The position numbers were made by a program, and so were the translations under genes. From the NCBI RefSeq assembly GCF_003285015.1, contig NZ_QMFB01000031.1, forward strand, positions 1 to 64,000: DNA of 64,000 nt, written 5' to 3'. Source of the stretch: Paenibacillus contaminans (GTDB taxonomy: Bacteria > Bacillota > Bacilli > Paenibacillales > NBRC-103111). Under the pieces are notes generated by a model. That model made no database searches. It was not told the origin of the DNA and saw only the letters and a list, made by a program, of their open reading frames with translations. Positions within the stretch are counted from its first letter, which is position 1, and each line of letters opens with the position of its first letter. This document shows positions 27,851 to 36,553 of the stretch, in pieces.

Positions 27851-28630
27851 ATGAACAAATATTTGCTTATTGACGATGTCAGCGGTCTTATTATTGGGAA
27901 ATGCACGGATATTATCGGACTTTCAGGTAGCGAGCTAAAACAAATTACCGACAACCATTATGACATAACGTTAGTCGGTTTGCGGGTAGACGAAGCGTAT
28001 ATTTTGCACTGCTTATCATCCAAATCCAAAATAACAATATCGGGGTTCAATCTAAATATACTGGGGAAGGACGGGAAGGGAATAGGCTCGTATTGTTTCT
28101 TTCCGCACAAACTTTTTTCTTTTCCTAAAAACGCGAACTTTCAGGAGAAAATGAATTTGGCGCTATCAGGCGGATTCTCGGTTGCTCCTTCTTATGAAGC
28201 GATGAAAATTTGGAAGAAATGGATGATTGCAAAGCCAACGGTCATCAATACCTGGGCCGGTATGTCACAGAAACAAAGATTAGGCTGGTCGGAAGTTGTT
28301 CGCCTCCACTCCCGGTTCAACACGTACCGCAATAATGATGCCGAAAATGAACACTTTTATTTGGATATGACTCATGTAACGGATATTCTATCCTTCTATT
28401 GCGCCTTGGGAGAAGCAATGAACGGACCGGGCGGATATTACGGCTTTTGTTTAGACAGTGTCGAAGACTGTTTTTACGGAGGGTTCGGGGCAAAGCCGCC
28501 GTTTCATCTTCACTTTAGGAATAGGCATCTTGATGAGCTTATTTGTATGAAGAACGTCAAAAGAGCTGATCTCGCAAGACTCATTCATCTCAAAGATATG
28601 TTTATTGCACATCAAGTGACTTTGGTATGA
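27851..28630 (+). CDS. Barstar-family protein with N-terminal extension
   Basis: A 259-residue protein whose C-terminal third carries the barstar pattern ILSFYCALGEAMNGPGGYYG followed by FCLDSVEDCFYGG (about residues 180-215). Barstar proteins bind and block barnase-type RNases or act as immunity proteins. The first ~150 residues are not recognised. The start at 27851 follows GGAGGAG; a longer reading from 27776 lacks a site. The gene is clearly AT-richer than its neighbours and on the opposite strand, which suggests acquisition by transfer. No toxin gene is adjacent. Confidence 0.75.
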   Translation: MNKYLLIDDVSGLIIGKCTDIIGLSGSELKQITDNHYDITLVGLRVDEAYILHCLSSKSKITISGFNLNILGKDGKGIGSYCFFPHKLFSFPKNANFQEKMNLALSGGFSVAPSYEAMKIWKKWMIAKPTVINTWAGMSQKQRLGWSEVVRLHSRFNTYRNNDAENEHFYLDMTHVTDILSFYCALGEAMNGPGGYYGFCLDSVEDCFYGGFGAKPPFHLHFRNRHLDELICMKNVKRADLARLIHLKDMFIAHQVTLV

Positions 28631-28698
28631 TCCCGTTCCGGCGAATCAATGAGCGGGAGCTCTGCACTAACGTATGCAGCAGCCTCTATTTCGACATA

Positions 28699-28719
28699 GA
28701 AAAGCCCGCCCCGGCGGGC
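28699..28719 (-). terminator. Terminator after the Spo0E-like gene
   Basis: Minus strand: GCCCGCC/GGCGGGC in a tight hairpin followed by TTTTCTATG. Confidence 0.75.
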
Positions 28720-28735
28720 GGACCTTCGACAAAAT

Positions 28736-29014
28736 CTAATCGATTTTTTTTGAACGTTTATTTATGTAGTGATTGTATTCATTGATTTTAATATCAAGCA
28801 TTCTGCTCACTTCAACGACGGCTTCGGACGTAAGCGAATTTTCCTTACGGATCATCTGCGCGAGCTGGTTGCGAAGAAAATCGAGTTCCTCCTCCAAAAG
28901 CGCTTCCGGCGTTCGTCTAGCGGTGTTGCTGTACAAACTAGGCGGCTGGGGGTCTTTCTCGCGGATGAGAGGAACATACTTGGAACCTGTAACATAATGC
29001 TGAACCAATGCCAT
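28736..29014 (-). CDS. Spo0E-like aspartyl-phosphate phosphatase family protein
   Basis: A 92-residue mostly helical protein. The C-terminal VVEVSRMLDIKINEYNHY matches the Spo0E-family signature (SxxLD...I..Y), and a preceding helix (LLEEELDFLRNQLAQMI) makes a helical hairpin. Family members dephosphorylate Spo0A~P and hold back sporulation. The N-terminal ~40 residues are longer than in minimal Spo0E-like proteins. The ATG at 29014 lies after GGGAGGGG. Confidence 0.75.
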   Translation of the reverse strand: MALVQHYVTGSKYVPLIREKDPQPPSLYSNTARRTPEALLEEELDFLRNQLAQMIRKENSLTSEAVVEVSRMLDIKINEYNHYINKRSKKID

Positions 29015-29315
29015 CGCAATCCCCTCCCTAATCATTTTGTACAGAACGAGCGAATCGCGAAACCATAGGTTTCCAACGAAAGTGAGCTTGTCCTATTAAT
29101 CATTCTATCATTTTTCCGGATTAAATACCAGAATATGAGTTTAAAAGCCAGAATAATGAATTCATAGATGTGAATATTTGTTGAACAATGTATATTTATA
29201 CCAATAATGTAAGAGATATCGATCGATTTGACGAGTGCGCAAGTCCTCTATCAAACATTAATCGTCATCAGCCGACCAACCCGCGACATAACTCGCGAAG
29301 AGAATTCCCTACTAC
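29015..29315. other. Upstream region of the Spo0E-like gene
   Basis: Contains no gene. It holds an imperfect direct repeat, TTAAATACCAGAAT (29121-29134) and TTAAAAGCCAGAAT (29141-29154), spaced exactly 20 bp, about 110 bp upstream of the start. Confidence 0.45.
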
Positions 29316-29356
29316 AAAAAAAGATCCGCCCGCCCCAGCTAGGGAGCGGACAGATC
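29316..29356 (-). terminator. Terminator after alaT
   Basis: Minus strand: GATCTGTCCGCTCCC pairs imperfectly with GGGGCGGGCGGATC, followed by seven T residues. Confidence 0.8.
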
Positions 29357-29383
29357 CTCATTACTTTCGGCACGCGCCGATCG

Positions 29384-30562
29384 TCAGTTATGTTTTTTCA
29401 AAAAATTGCCCATTCTATCGATCGCTTCCGTAAGCTGGCTGACCGAGGAAGCGTAGGAGCAACGGATATAACCTTCCCCGCCCTTTCCGAATACATGTCC
29501 CGGAACAACCGCAACCTTGGCTTCAACAATAAGCCGCTGCGCAAATTCATCTGAGGTCATTCCTGTAGAGACAATCGATGGGAAAGCATAAAAGGCGCCC
29601 TCCGGCTCGTGGCAGTCGAGTCCGATGTCGCGGAAGCCTTTCACGACCAAGCGGCGGCGCTGATTATACGACTCCATCATCCGGTCCTTTTCCTCCATGC
29701 CGTTTCGCAAAGCCTCCAGCGCGGCAACCTGCGCCATCGCCGGCGCGCACATGACCGTATACTGATGAATTTTCAGCATCGCCGCAATCAGCTCACGGTG
29801 TCCGCACACGTAGCCGAGCCGCCATCCCGTCATCGCAAACGCCTTGGCGAAGCCGCTGACGAGTATCGTCCGGTCTTTCATGCCGGGCAGCGACGCGAAG
29901 CTGACATGTTTGCGGCCGTATGTAAGCTCCGCGTAAATTTCGTCCGAAATGACGATCAGGTCATGCTCTTCGACAAGCTTCGCGATCGGCAGCATTTCCT
30001 CATACGTCATGATGCCGCCGGTCGGATTGCTGGGGTAGCTGAGAAGCAGCACCTTCGATTTCGGCGTAATGTGCGCCTTCAACATTTCGGGCGTCAGCTT
30101 GAAGCCGTCCTTCGCGAACGTTTCGATGCCCACGGGCACGCCGCCGGTGATCGACGTAATCGGCGAATACGCCACGAAGCAGGGCTCGGGAATCAAAATT
30201 TCATCGCCCGGCTCGATAAGCGCGCGAAACGCCAAATCGATCGCTTCGCTTCCGCCTACCGTGACGATCACTTCGCTCGACGGATCGTATTTCACATTGA
30301 AGTTGCCTTCGAGATAGCCCGCAATTTCTTCGCGAAGCTCCGGCATCCCGGCATTCGACGTATATTTCGTAAATCCGCGCTCAAGCGAATATACGCATGC
30401 CTCGCGGACATGCCAAGGCGTTGCGAAATCGGGCTCGCCGACTCCGAGCGTAATAATATCCTTGCTGCCGCTTGCCAAATCAAAATATTTCCGAATCCCC
30501 GATGGCGGTATGGAACGCACGAGCGGGGATAAATAATCTTGCATGGTTTTCGTCTTCTCCAT
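29384..30562 (-). CDS. alaT: PLP-dependent aminotransferase (AlaT/YugH-like)
   Basis: A 392-residue class I aminotransferase, probably making alanine. ITLGVGEPDFATP, the LLSYPSNPTGG loop, ISDEIYAELTY and the Schiff-base lysine in VSGFAKAFAMTGWRLGY are visible. It is preceded by 12 bases and an Lrp-family regulator, the same arrangement as yugH-yugG (alaT-alaR) of Bacillus subtilis, which supports the name. Confidence 0.88.
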   Translation of the reverse strand: MEKTKTMQDYLSPLVRSIPPSGIRKYFDLASGSKDIITLGVGEPDFATPWHVREACVYSLERGFTKYTSNAGMPELREEIAGYLEGNFNVKYDPSSEVIVTVGGSEAIDLAFRALIEPGDEILIPEPCFVAYSPITSITGGVPVGIETFAKDGFKLTPEMLKAHITPKSKVLLLSYPSNPTGGIMTYEEMLPIAKLVEEHDLIVISDEIYAELTYGRKHVSFASLPGMKDRTILVSGFAKAFAMTGWRLGYVCGHRELIAAMLKIHQYTVMCAPAMAQVAALEALRNGMEEKDRMMESYNQRRRLVVKGFRDIGLDCHEPEGAFYAFPSIVSTGMTSDEFAQRLIVEAKVAVVPGHVFGKGGEGYIRCSYASSVSQLTEAIDRMGNFLKKHN

Positions 30563-30574
30563 GACAGATTCCCC

Positions 30575-31066
30575 CTACGGCGTAATCAGCATCCGGTGAT
30601 CCTCTTCATGATCCTCGAAGATGATGCCGTCTTGCTTGTATTTTTTAAGAATAAAGTGCGTTTTCGTTGAAAGGACGCGGTCGATCGGGGACAGCTTGTT
30701 AGATACGAACGAAGCGACCTCCTTCAGCGTTCTGCCTTCGACTTCGACGAGCAGATCGTATGCGCCCGACATCAGATAGACCGATTTCACTTCCGGATAT
30801 AAATAGACGCGTTCCGCAATCGCATCAAAGCCGCGGCCGCGTTCCGGCGTAATTTGCACTTCGATCAGAGCGGTGACTTTCTCATCGTCCACTTTGCTTT
30901 GGTTAATTACCGTCGCATATTTAACTATGACGTGATCTTGTTCGAGTTCCGCTATCGCCGCCGCCGCCTCCGCTCGATCCACGCCCAGCAACGTCGCGAT
31001 CAAATCCGCGCTTCTGCGTGCGTCTTCCTTGAGTAGGTCAAGAATTTTCATCTTCAGTTCGTTCAT
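30575..31066 (-). CDS. alaR: Lrp/AsnC-family transcriptional regulator (AlaR/YugG-like)
   Basis: A 163-residue regulator with an N-terminal winged helix (MKILDLLKEDARRSADLIAT...GVDRAEAAAAI) and a C-terminal RAM ligand-binding domain (TALIEVQITPERGRGFDAIAE; YLMSGAYDLLVEVEG). The ATG at 31066 lies nine bases after GGGAGG; the open frame extends further upstream without a start signal. Likely controls the alaT gene it is co-transcribed with. Confidence 0.88.
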   Translation of the reverse strand: MNELKMKILDLLKEDARRSADLIATLLGVDRAEAAAAIAELEQDHVIVKYATVINQSKVDDEKVTALIEVQITPERGRGFDAIAERVYLYPEVKSVYLMSGAYDLLVEVEGRTLKEVASFVSNKLSPIDRVLSTKTHFILKKYKQDGIIFEDHEEDHRMLITP

Positions 31067-31235
31067 TTCGTAAAACCTCCCAGTGGCTTTTATGATACGG
31101 ACCGGTTTGTTGGCGGCATACCGAGTTCCTTGTTCCACTATACACCCAAACCGCAAGATCGTGCAAAGCAAAAAACGCGCACTTTGAGCGGCGGGAGGCT
31201 TTCCGTCCCGATCCTTCGTCTTTTTGCCAAAATCG

Positions 31236-31500
31236 GCACAGCGAAGCTCGCACCAGCGCGTGATTACTGTTTATTGGGGACTATCGTCAATTGCGCTAAG
31301 TACCCTACGGTCGAACGACAAAGCTCGCACTAGCGCGTTAATACCGTTTACCGGGGACCATCGCCCATTGCGCCAAGTACCGTACGGTCTAGCGACGAAG
31401 CTCGGATCAGCGCATGAATACCGTTTACCGGGGACCATCGCCCATTGCGCCAAGTACCGTACGGTCTAGCGACGAAGCTCGGATCAGCGCATGAATACCG
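31236..31500. repeat. 77-bp tandem repeat seeded at the 3' end of nagA
   Basis: Four phased copies with a 77-bp period (landmark positions 31260, 31337, 31414, 31491). The copy at the nagA stop and the next are essentially identical; the two further copies are increasingly diverged. Each unit contains the nagA terminal codons (ACGGTATTCATGCGC on the minus strand) and a palindromic ACCGTACGGT. Confidence 0.9.
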
Positions 31501-32629
31501 TTTTGCCGCCGACTATCGTCCGAATCACCTCGAACCGCTCGTTCAACAGCACGAGATCGGCATCCGCCAAAGGCGCGATCCGTCCTTTACTCGTAAGGCC
31601 GAGCACGTCCGCAGGGGTCTCCGTCGCCATTCGCACGGCATCCGGCAAAGGAATGCCCGCTTTGACCGCTTTGGCCAGCGCTTCGTTCATCGTCACCGTG
31701 CTGGAAGCAAGCGTGCCGTCCTGCAGCGTGGCGATTCCGCCCGATACGCGCACTTTGTGCCCGCCGAACAAGTACTCGCCGTCGCCCATGCCCATCGCCT
31801 GAAGGGCGTCCGTAATAAGCACCATCCGGTCCGCGCCTTTTTCCCGGTACAGCAGCCGCACCATCGCCGGATGCAAATGAACGTCGTCGACGATCGCCTG
31901 AACACTCACATGCGGCTCTTCGAACGCCGCCACGACGGGTCCGGGCTCGCGATGATGAATCGGACGCATCCCGTTGCAGCAATGGGTCACGTGGCTCGCT
32001 CCCGCGCGGAACGCTTCCTTGGCTTCCTCGTACGAAGCGTCGGTGTGCGCTATGGCGGCAACGATGCCGCGCTCCGTCAGCATCCGGACCAAGTCGAGCC
32101 CGCCGGGCAGCTCGGGCGCCAGCGTCACCATCTTGACAAGGGAGCCTGCTTTGCGAAGCACAAGCTCCATTTCTTCCTTGTCAGGATGGCGCAGATGCTT
32201 CTCGTTCTGCATGCCCTTGCGCTTAACGTTCAAGTAAGGACCTTCCAGGTGCAGGCCCGCAATACGGGCACCCGGTTCTTTGCCGGCCAACTTGACAACG
32301 TTATCGATCATTGCAAGAAGATCCTCAAGAGACGACGATACGGAAGTCGCGAGAAAAGACGTACAGCCCGTCCGGGCGCACGCCTTCGAGACGGCCTCCA
32401 CGCTGCTGAGCGTACCGTCCATCATATCGAAGCCGTCGGCCCCGTGGATATGGACGTCGATCATGCCCGGGATGAGCAGCTGTCCCTCGCCGTCGATGAA
32501 GGTATCCGCTGCCACAGCCGGCGGCGAATCGGAGCCGCTATGAACGGACTCAATACGCCCGCCGCGCACGAGCAAGCTTCCTTCGACGATACGGTCTTTC
32601 TCGATAAGGCGTACATGACTGATTAACAT
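31484..32629 (-). CDS. nagA: N-acetylglucosamine-6-phosphate deacetylase
   Basis: Deacetylates GlcNAc-6-phosphate to glucosamine-6-phosphate in amino-sugar and cell-wall recycling. An amidohydrolase-superfamily protein of 381 residues: DVHIHGADG metal motif, GLHLEGPYL, AAIAHTDAS, THCCNGM and LITDALQAMG (catalytic Asp). The ATG at 32629 is nine bases after AAAGGA; an ATG three codons upstream abuts it. No nagB is nearby. The last codons belong to the 77-bp repeat. Confidence 0.94.
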   Translation of the reverse strand: MLISHVRLIEKDRIVEGSLLVRGGRIESVHSGSDSPPAVAADTFIDGEGQLLIPGMIDVHIHGADGFDMMDGTLSSVEAVSKACARTGCTSFLATSVSSSLEDLLAMIDNVVKLAGKEPGARIAGLHLEGPYLNVKRKGMQNEKHLRHPDKEEMELVLRKAGSLVKMVTLAPELPGGLDLVRMLTERGIVAAIAHTDASYEEAKEAFRAGASHVTHCCNGMRPIHHREPGPVVAAFEEPHVSVQAIVDDVHLHPAMVRLLYREKGADRMVLITDALQAMGMGDGEYLFGGHKVRVSGGIATLQDGTLASSTVTMNEALAKAVKAGIPLPDAVRMATETPADVLGLTSKGRIAPLADADLVLLNERFEVIRTIVGGKTVFMR

Positions 32630-32721
32630 GGATGACATTCCTTTTCCCCCTTAGCAAGCCTTTCAATCAGTCTACAGGAAGCCTATTTCTCTTACAATGT
32701 TTGAGAGGCTTCTTTCGTATA

Positions 32722-32771
32722 CAAAAAGCCTCCAATCCCACTGTACCTGTGTACCTGTGGTTTTGGAGGCT
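32722..32771 (-). terminator. Terminator after the sugar-binding lipoprotein gene
   Basis: Minus strand: AGCCTCCAA/TTGGAGGCT with an inner CCAC/GTGG helix, followed by TTTTTG. It closely resembles the hairpin at 40179-40231 in the CTCCAAT.CCACTG portion. Confidence 0.8.
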
Positions 32772-32776
32772 GTGAG

Positions 32777-34378
32777 CTACTTGATGACGCCCGCTTTTTT
32801 CAAATCGTTCATCATCGCTTCGCGCACTTGATTGCCTTTGTATTTCTCGTTATGCGTTTTGACGTATTCGTTCCAGCCCGCATCGTCCGTGGAAACGGTG
32901 CCGTAAATGAATTTCGCCATCATCTCCTCACGATACTTTTTAATATCGTTCATCAAGTCGGGCCGTTCCTTCGCCCCGATGCTGTAAACGGACGACACTT
33001 TGCCGACGCTTGCGATCATCTTCTCGATAACCGCCATTTCTTTGGGGTCTTTATATTTCAGCTTAAGCACATCGGGATCGCCGAACAGGGTGGAAATCCC
33101 TCCGGTCAAGCCGTATACGGATAAATAATCGTTCTGTTTGCCGTCGATAATTTCCGATACTTTGCCGTTCGTTTTTTTATGATTCACGCCTTCCTCGCCA
33201 AACAGCATCAGCTCCTGGCCGATTCCGCCGTAAGACCAGTTGATCATCTCGATGATCCGCTTCACTTTCTCAGGGTCTTTCGCCGCTTTCAGCGTAATGC
33301 CGATCGCATTGGCTACGCCCGCTTTCGGCGCCGGTGACGCTTTCCCCGCAGGACCGGTCAAAGCTGGAACGTAGACGAGCTCCGCATTCGGATTCAGCTT
33401 TTTCATATTCGCTTCGATCCCGCGCGGGTAATCGCCCGTGTACATGAAAATGCCGGCTTGCCCTTGCTCGATTTTTTGCGTTTTGCGGTTGCCGTCGTTG
33501 GTCGCGATGTCCGGATCCAGCACGCCGTCCTTCATCAATTTATTCATGTATTGCAAGTAAGCCCTCAGCTCTGGAGAAGTAAATCCGCCTTTGATAGCCG
33601 TATCGCCGTCCGCGATGTACTCATCCGGGCTGATGTTGCCGGTGAACGGCGCGATCAGTCCCCAGTAATCCTGACAGGTCATGCAGCCGGACGCGGTAAA
33701 GCCATACGTATCGTTCTTCCCGTTCTTATCCGGATCCTGAGTGGCGAATGCGGCGGCTACTTTGGCAAAGTCCTCGACCGTCTCCGGCACCTTCAGATTC
33801 AGCGCATCCAACCAGTCCTTGCGAATGAAGTAGCCGAGAATAGCCGGTGACGGACGTACAGGAATTCCATAATAGTTGCCGTTGTCGTCCGTCATCGAGT
33901 TCAACATGGCGGGCGTTACCCACTTCATATTTTCCGGCAAATTTTTGTCGTTGAAAAGGTCGTTCAGCGGAATAACGTACCCTTGCGAGCTTGCCGTCCG
34001 GTAATCCGCCATGTTGAAGAAATAGATGACGTCAGGCAAGTCGTTGGCGGATACCCGCGTACCGAGCTTCGCCCGCCAGTCGTCGGATTTCCCGCCCGTA
34101 ATCGTATATTTCAAATCGATGTTCAAATCTTTTTTGATTTGCTGCAGCAGCACGTTTTTTTCCGGCGCCGGGAAGTCCACCGTTGACGGATACCACCGGT
34201 CGATTTCGACCGTTAGCGGCGTCAGCGTCTTGGCCGGGCTAGGACTGGCGGCGCCGGCGCTTGCGCCGGGCGTAGACGTTGCCGCCGTTTCCTCCGGCTT
34301 TTTGCCGCTTCCGGAGCACCCGGCAAAAAGCGCGGCGAGCAAACTCATTGTGATCAATACAGCACCTGATTTTCGCAT
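32777..34378 (-). CDS. Extracellular solute-binding lipoprotein (LplA-like)
   Basis: The lipid-anchored binding protein of a carbohydrate ABC importer, 533 residues. The signal peptide ends at lipobox FAGC (about residue 21) and an Ala/Ser/Pro linker follows. The fold is that of large family 1 sugar-binding proteins common in Paenibacillus (DLPDVIYFFNMADYRT; YYGIPVRPSPAILGYFIRKDWLDAL). It is the last gene of a permease-permease-binding protein set and probably takes up an oligosaccharide. The ATPase is not encoded here; such systems usually share an MsmX-type ATPase. Confidence 0.92.
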   Translation of the reverse strand: MRKSGAVLITMSLLAALFAGCSGSGKKPEETAATSTPGASAGAASPSPAKTLTPLTVEIDRWYPSTVDFPAPEKNVLLQQIKKDLNIDLKYTITGGKSDDWRAKLGTRVSANDLPDVIYFFNMADYRTASSQGYVIPLNDLFNDKNLPENMKWVTPAMLNSMTDDNGNYYGIPVRPSPAILGYFIRKDWLDALNLKVPETVEDFAKVAAAFATQDPDKNGKNDTYGFTASGCMTCQDYWGLIAPFTGNISPDEYIADGDTAIKGGFTSPELRAYLQYMNKLMKDGVLDPDIATNDGNRKTQKIEQGQAGIFMYTGDYPRGIEANMKKLNPNAELVYVPALTGPAGKASPAPKAGVANAIGITLKAAKDPEKVKRIIEMINWSYGGIGQELMLFGEEGVNHKKTNGKVSEIIDGKQNDYLSVYGLTGGISTLFGDPDVLKLKYKDPKEMAVIEKMIASVGKVSSVYSIGAKERPDLMNDIKKYREEMMAKFIYGTVSTDDAGWNEYVKTHNEKYKGNQVREAMMNDLKKAGVIK

Positions 34379-34472
34379 GGACTGCCATTCCCCCGCTCAT
34401 CATCATTTTATTCCATCCGCTTTCCTTCCAAACCTTCCACCCCTGTTACACTACGCTGCGGTTACAACCATC

Positions 34473-35339
34473 TTAGCCTTTGATCGAGCCAAGCAACACC
34501 CCTTTCGTAAAATGCTTTTGCAGAAACGGATATACAAGCAGGATCGGCAGGATCGAAACGACGACGGCAGCCATTTTCACCGCTTCGCTTGGCACGTAAT
34601 CCTCAATGCTGCCAAGAATTTCTGACGCGTCGGGAACCATCAGCATTTTCTGAAGCACAGGCTGAAGCGGATGCTTCGCCGTATCGCGGACATACAGAAC
34701 CGCTTCAAAAAACGAATTCCAATGGCCTACGGCATAGAACAGCCCGATCGTAGCCATGACCGGCCGCGACAGCGGCAAAATCACCTTCCAAAGCGTTTGC
34801 AGCTCCGAAGCGCCGTCGATCAGCGCAGCCTCCTCCAAACCGTCGGGCAAATTCTCGAAGAAGCCTTTCATGACGAACATATTGAACACCGACAAAGTCC
34901 CTGACAAAATCAGCACGCCGTACGTATTCAACAGCCCCAGCCATTTCATCAGCAAATATTGCGGAATGAGCCCTCCGCTGAAAAACATCGTAAAGAGCAG
35001 CAGCAGCAAAATGGTCTGACGTCCGGGCAGCGATTTCTTGGCCAGCCCGAAGGCGAGCATCGTCGTCAGCACAAGCCCGAGCGCCGTGGATGTCACGGTG
35101 ATGAATACCGAATTGAGAAACGCCCGCGGAATTTCCGATTCGGCGAACAGCTGCCGATACGCCTCGAATGTGATCTGGCGCGGCAGGATGATAAAGCCGC
35201 CGTGCCGGATCACTTCCACATACGGCGTCACTGATACGGCGACGATATAAAGGAACGGAAATACCGCCAACAAGCCGCATGCCGCCAAAAATAAATAATT
35301 GAGACCGTAAAACAGCTTCTCGCCTTTCGTAGCCTTCAA
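34473..35339 (-). CDS. Sugar ABC transporter permease, CUT1 (LplC/YtcP-like)
   Basis: A 288-residue membrane permease with six hydrophobic segments. The EAA loop is EEAALIDGASELQTLWKVILPLSRP, which contacts the ATPase. TTG start nine bases after GGAGGGG. Twelve bases separate it from the partner permease upstream. Confidence 0.92.
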   Translation of the reverse strand: MKATKGEKLFYGLNYLFLAACGLLAVFPFLYIVAVSVTPYVEVIRHGGFIILPRQITFEAYRQLFAESEIPRAFLNSVFITVTSTALGLVLTTMLAFGLAKKSLPGRQTILLLLLFTMFFSGGLIPQYLLMKWLGLLNTYGVLILSGTLSVFNMFVMKGFFENLPDGLEEAALIDGASELQTLWKVILPLSRPVMATIGLFYAVGHWNSFFEAVLYVRDTAKHPLQPVLQKMLMVPDASEILGSIEDYVPSEAVKMAAVVVSILPILLVYPFLQKHFTKGVLLGSIKG

Positions 35340-35351
35340 GCAATACCCCTC

Positions 35352-36311
35352 CTACCAAATTTGCGAATCGAATTTTTTGGCTACTCGGTTGGCGCTTATG
35401 ACGAGAATCAAGCCGATCACCGACTTGAACAGACCGACAGCCGTCGCCAGACCGACCCTGTTCTCGATAATTCCGGCGCGATATACCCATGTATCGATGA
35501 TGTCCACCGAGTCGTACACTAGCGGATTATACATCGCAAAAATCTGCGTGAAGCCGGCATCCAGCACATTACCCAGTCTCAGGGTCAGCATGAGGATAAA
35601 GATGTTGCGGATGCCGGGCAGCGTAATATGCCACATTTGCCGCGCTTTGTTCGCCCCGTCCATAACCGCCGCTTCATACAGTTGCGGGTCGATCGCCGCA
35701 ATGGCGGCCAAATAAATAATCGCTCCCCATCCGAGATCCTTCCATATGTCGGTGAACACCAGAATCCAACGAAACCACTCGTTAGATGTGAGGAACGGGA
35801 CCGGGTTGAAGCCCGAATCCTTGAGCCAGTGATTGACGAGCCCGGAGCTCGTGGACAAAAACGCCAGAACAATGCCGTAAATAATAATCCAAGATAAGAA
35901 ATGGGGCATATACGTGAGCGTCTGAACGCTTCGTTTGAACCAGCGGCTTCTCGCCTCATTCAACAAGACCGCCATGACGATGTCCGGCGCCATGCCGAAG
36001 CTGATCTTCATCAGACTGATCACCAGCGTATTGCGCATCAGATGCCAAAAATCCGGACCGTTAAAGAACGTCAGGAACCATTTGAATCCGACCCACTCGC
36101 TACCGCTAATGCCTTTGAATCCGTTATAATTCTGAAAGGCGACAATGATGCCGTACATGGGGCCGTAACGAAACAGCAAAACATACAATAACCCCGGCGC
36201 GATCAATAAATACCGGTAACGGTATTTGATCAAGACGGCCAGAAAACGCCTGCCAACATTGCGCTTCGCCGAGGTTTGCCTCGATGAAATCGTCGCTTCA
36301 TTCCAATCCAT
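35352..36311 (-). CDS. Sugar ABC transporter permease, CUT1 (LplB/YteP-like)
   Basis: A 319-residue permease with a long N-terminal cytoplasmic tail typical of LplB proteins. The EAA loop is YEAAVMDGANKARQMWHITLPGI. AAGGAG lies nine bases before the ATG. First gene of the transporter operon, divergent from the YesM-like kinase gene that probably controls it. Confidence 0.92.
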   Translation of the reverse strand: MDWNEATISSRQTSAKRNVGRRFLAVLIKYRYRYLLIAPGLLYVLLFRYGPMYGIIVAFQNYNGFKGISGSEWVGFKWFLTFFNGPDFWHLMRNTLVISLMKISFGMAPDIVMAVLLNEARSRWFKRSVQTLTYMPHFLSWIIIYGIVLAFLSTSSGLVNHWLKDSGFNPVPFLTSNEWFRWILVFTDIWKDLGWGAIIYLAAIAAIDPQLYEAAVMDGANKARQMWHITLPGIRNIFILMLTLRLGNVLDAGFTQIFAMYNPLVYDSVDIIDTWVYRAGIIENRVGLATAVGLFKSVIGLILVISANRVAKKFDSQIW

Positions 36312-36446
36312 CCGAATTGCTCCTTGCTTGTTTGAGGTATGATGTCCGTGAGTTCAGTGTAGACGAAAGCGCAGCGTGCAGACTTTTGCATTTTTGCTGA
36401 AAACATTTCTATTTTTTTGATGTTTCCGCGATGTCCGCATGGGCCC

Positions 36447-36473
36447 GGAACGTTCCAAAAAATGCGAAGGAAC
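36447..36473. promoter_or_regulatory. Possible operator between transporter and two-component genes
   Basis: A perfect 10-bp palindrome GGAACGTTCC (36447-36456) followed after 12 bases by another GGAAC half-site (36469-36473), in the divergent promoter region. A binding site for the YesN-like regulator is a guess from position. Confidence 0.35.
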
Positions 36474-36511
36474 ATCTAAAAAATTCGTAACCGCTATTCT
36501 CCGATACAAGG

Positions 36512-36517
36512 TATAAT
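36512..36517 (+). promoter_or_regulatory. -10 element of the YesM-like kinase promoter
   Basis: A perfect TATAAT ~36 bases upstream of the kinase ATG. The -35 position (about 36489-36494) reads AACCGC and is poor, so activation may be needed. Confidence 0.45.
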
Positions 36518-36553
36518 GGATCAACTTCATTCCGGGGAGGCGACTGCACGAAG

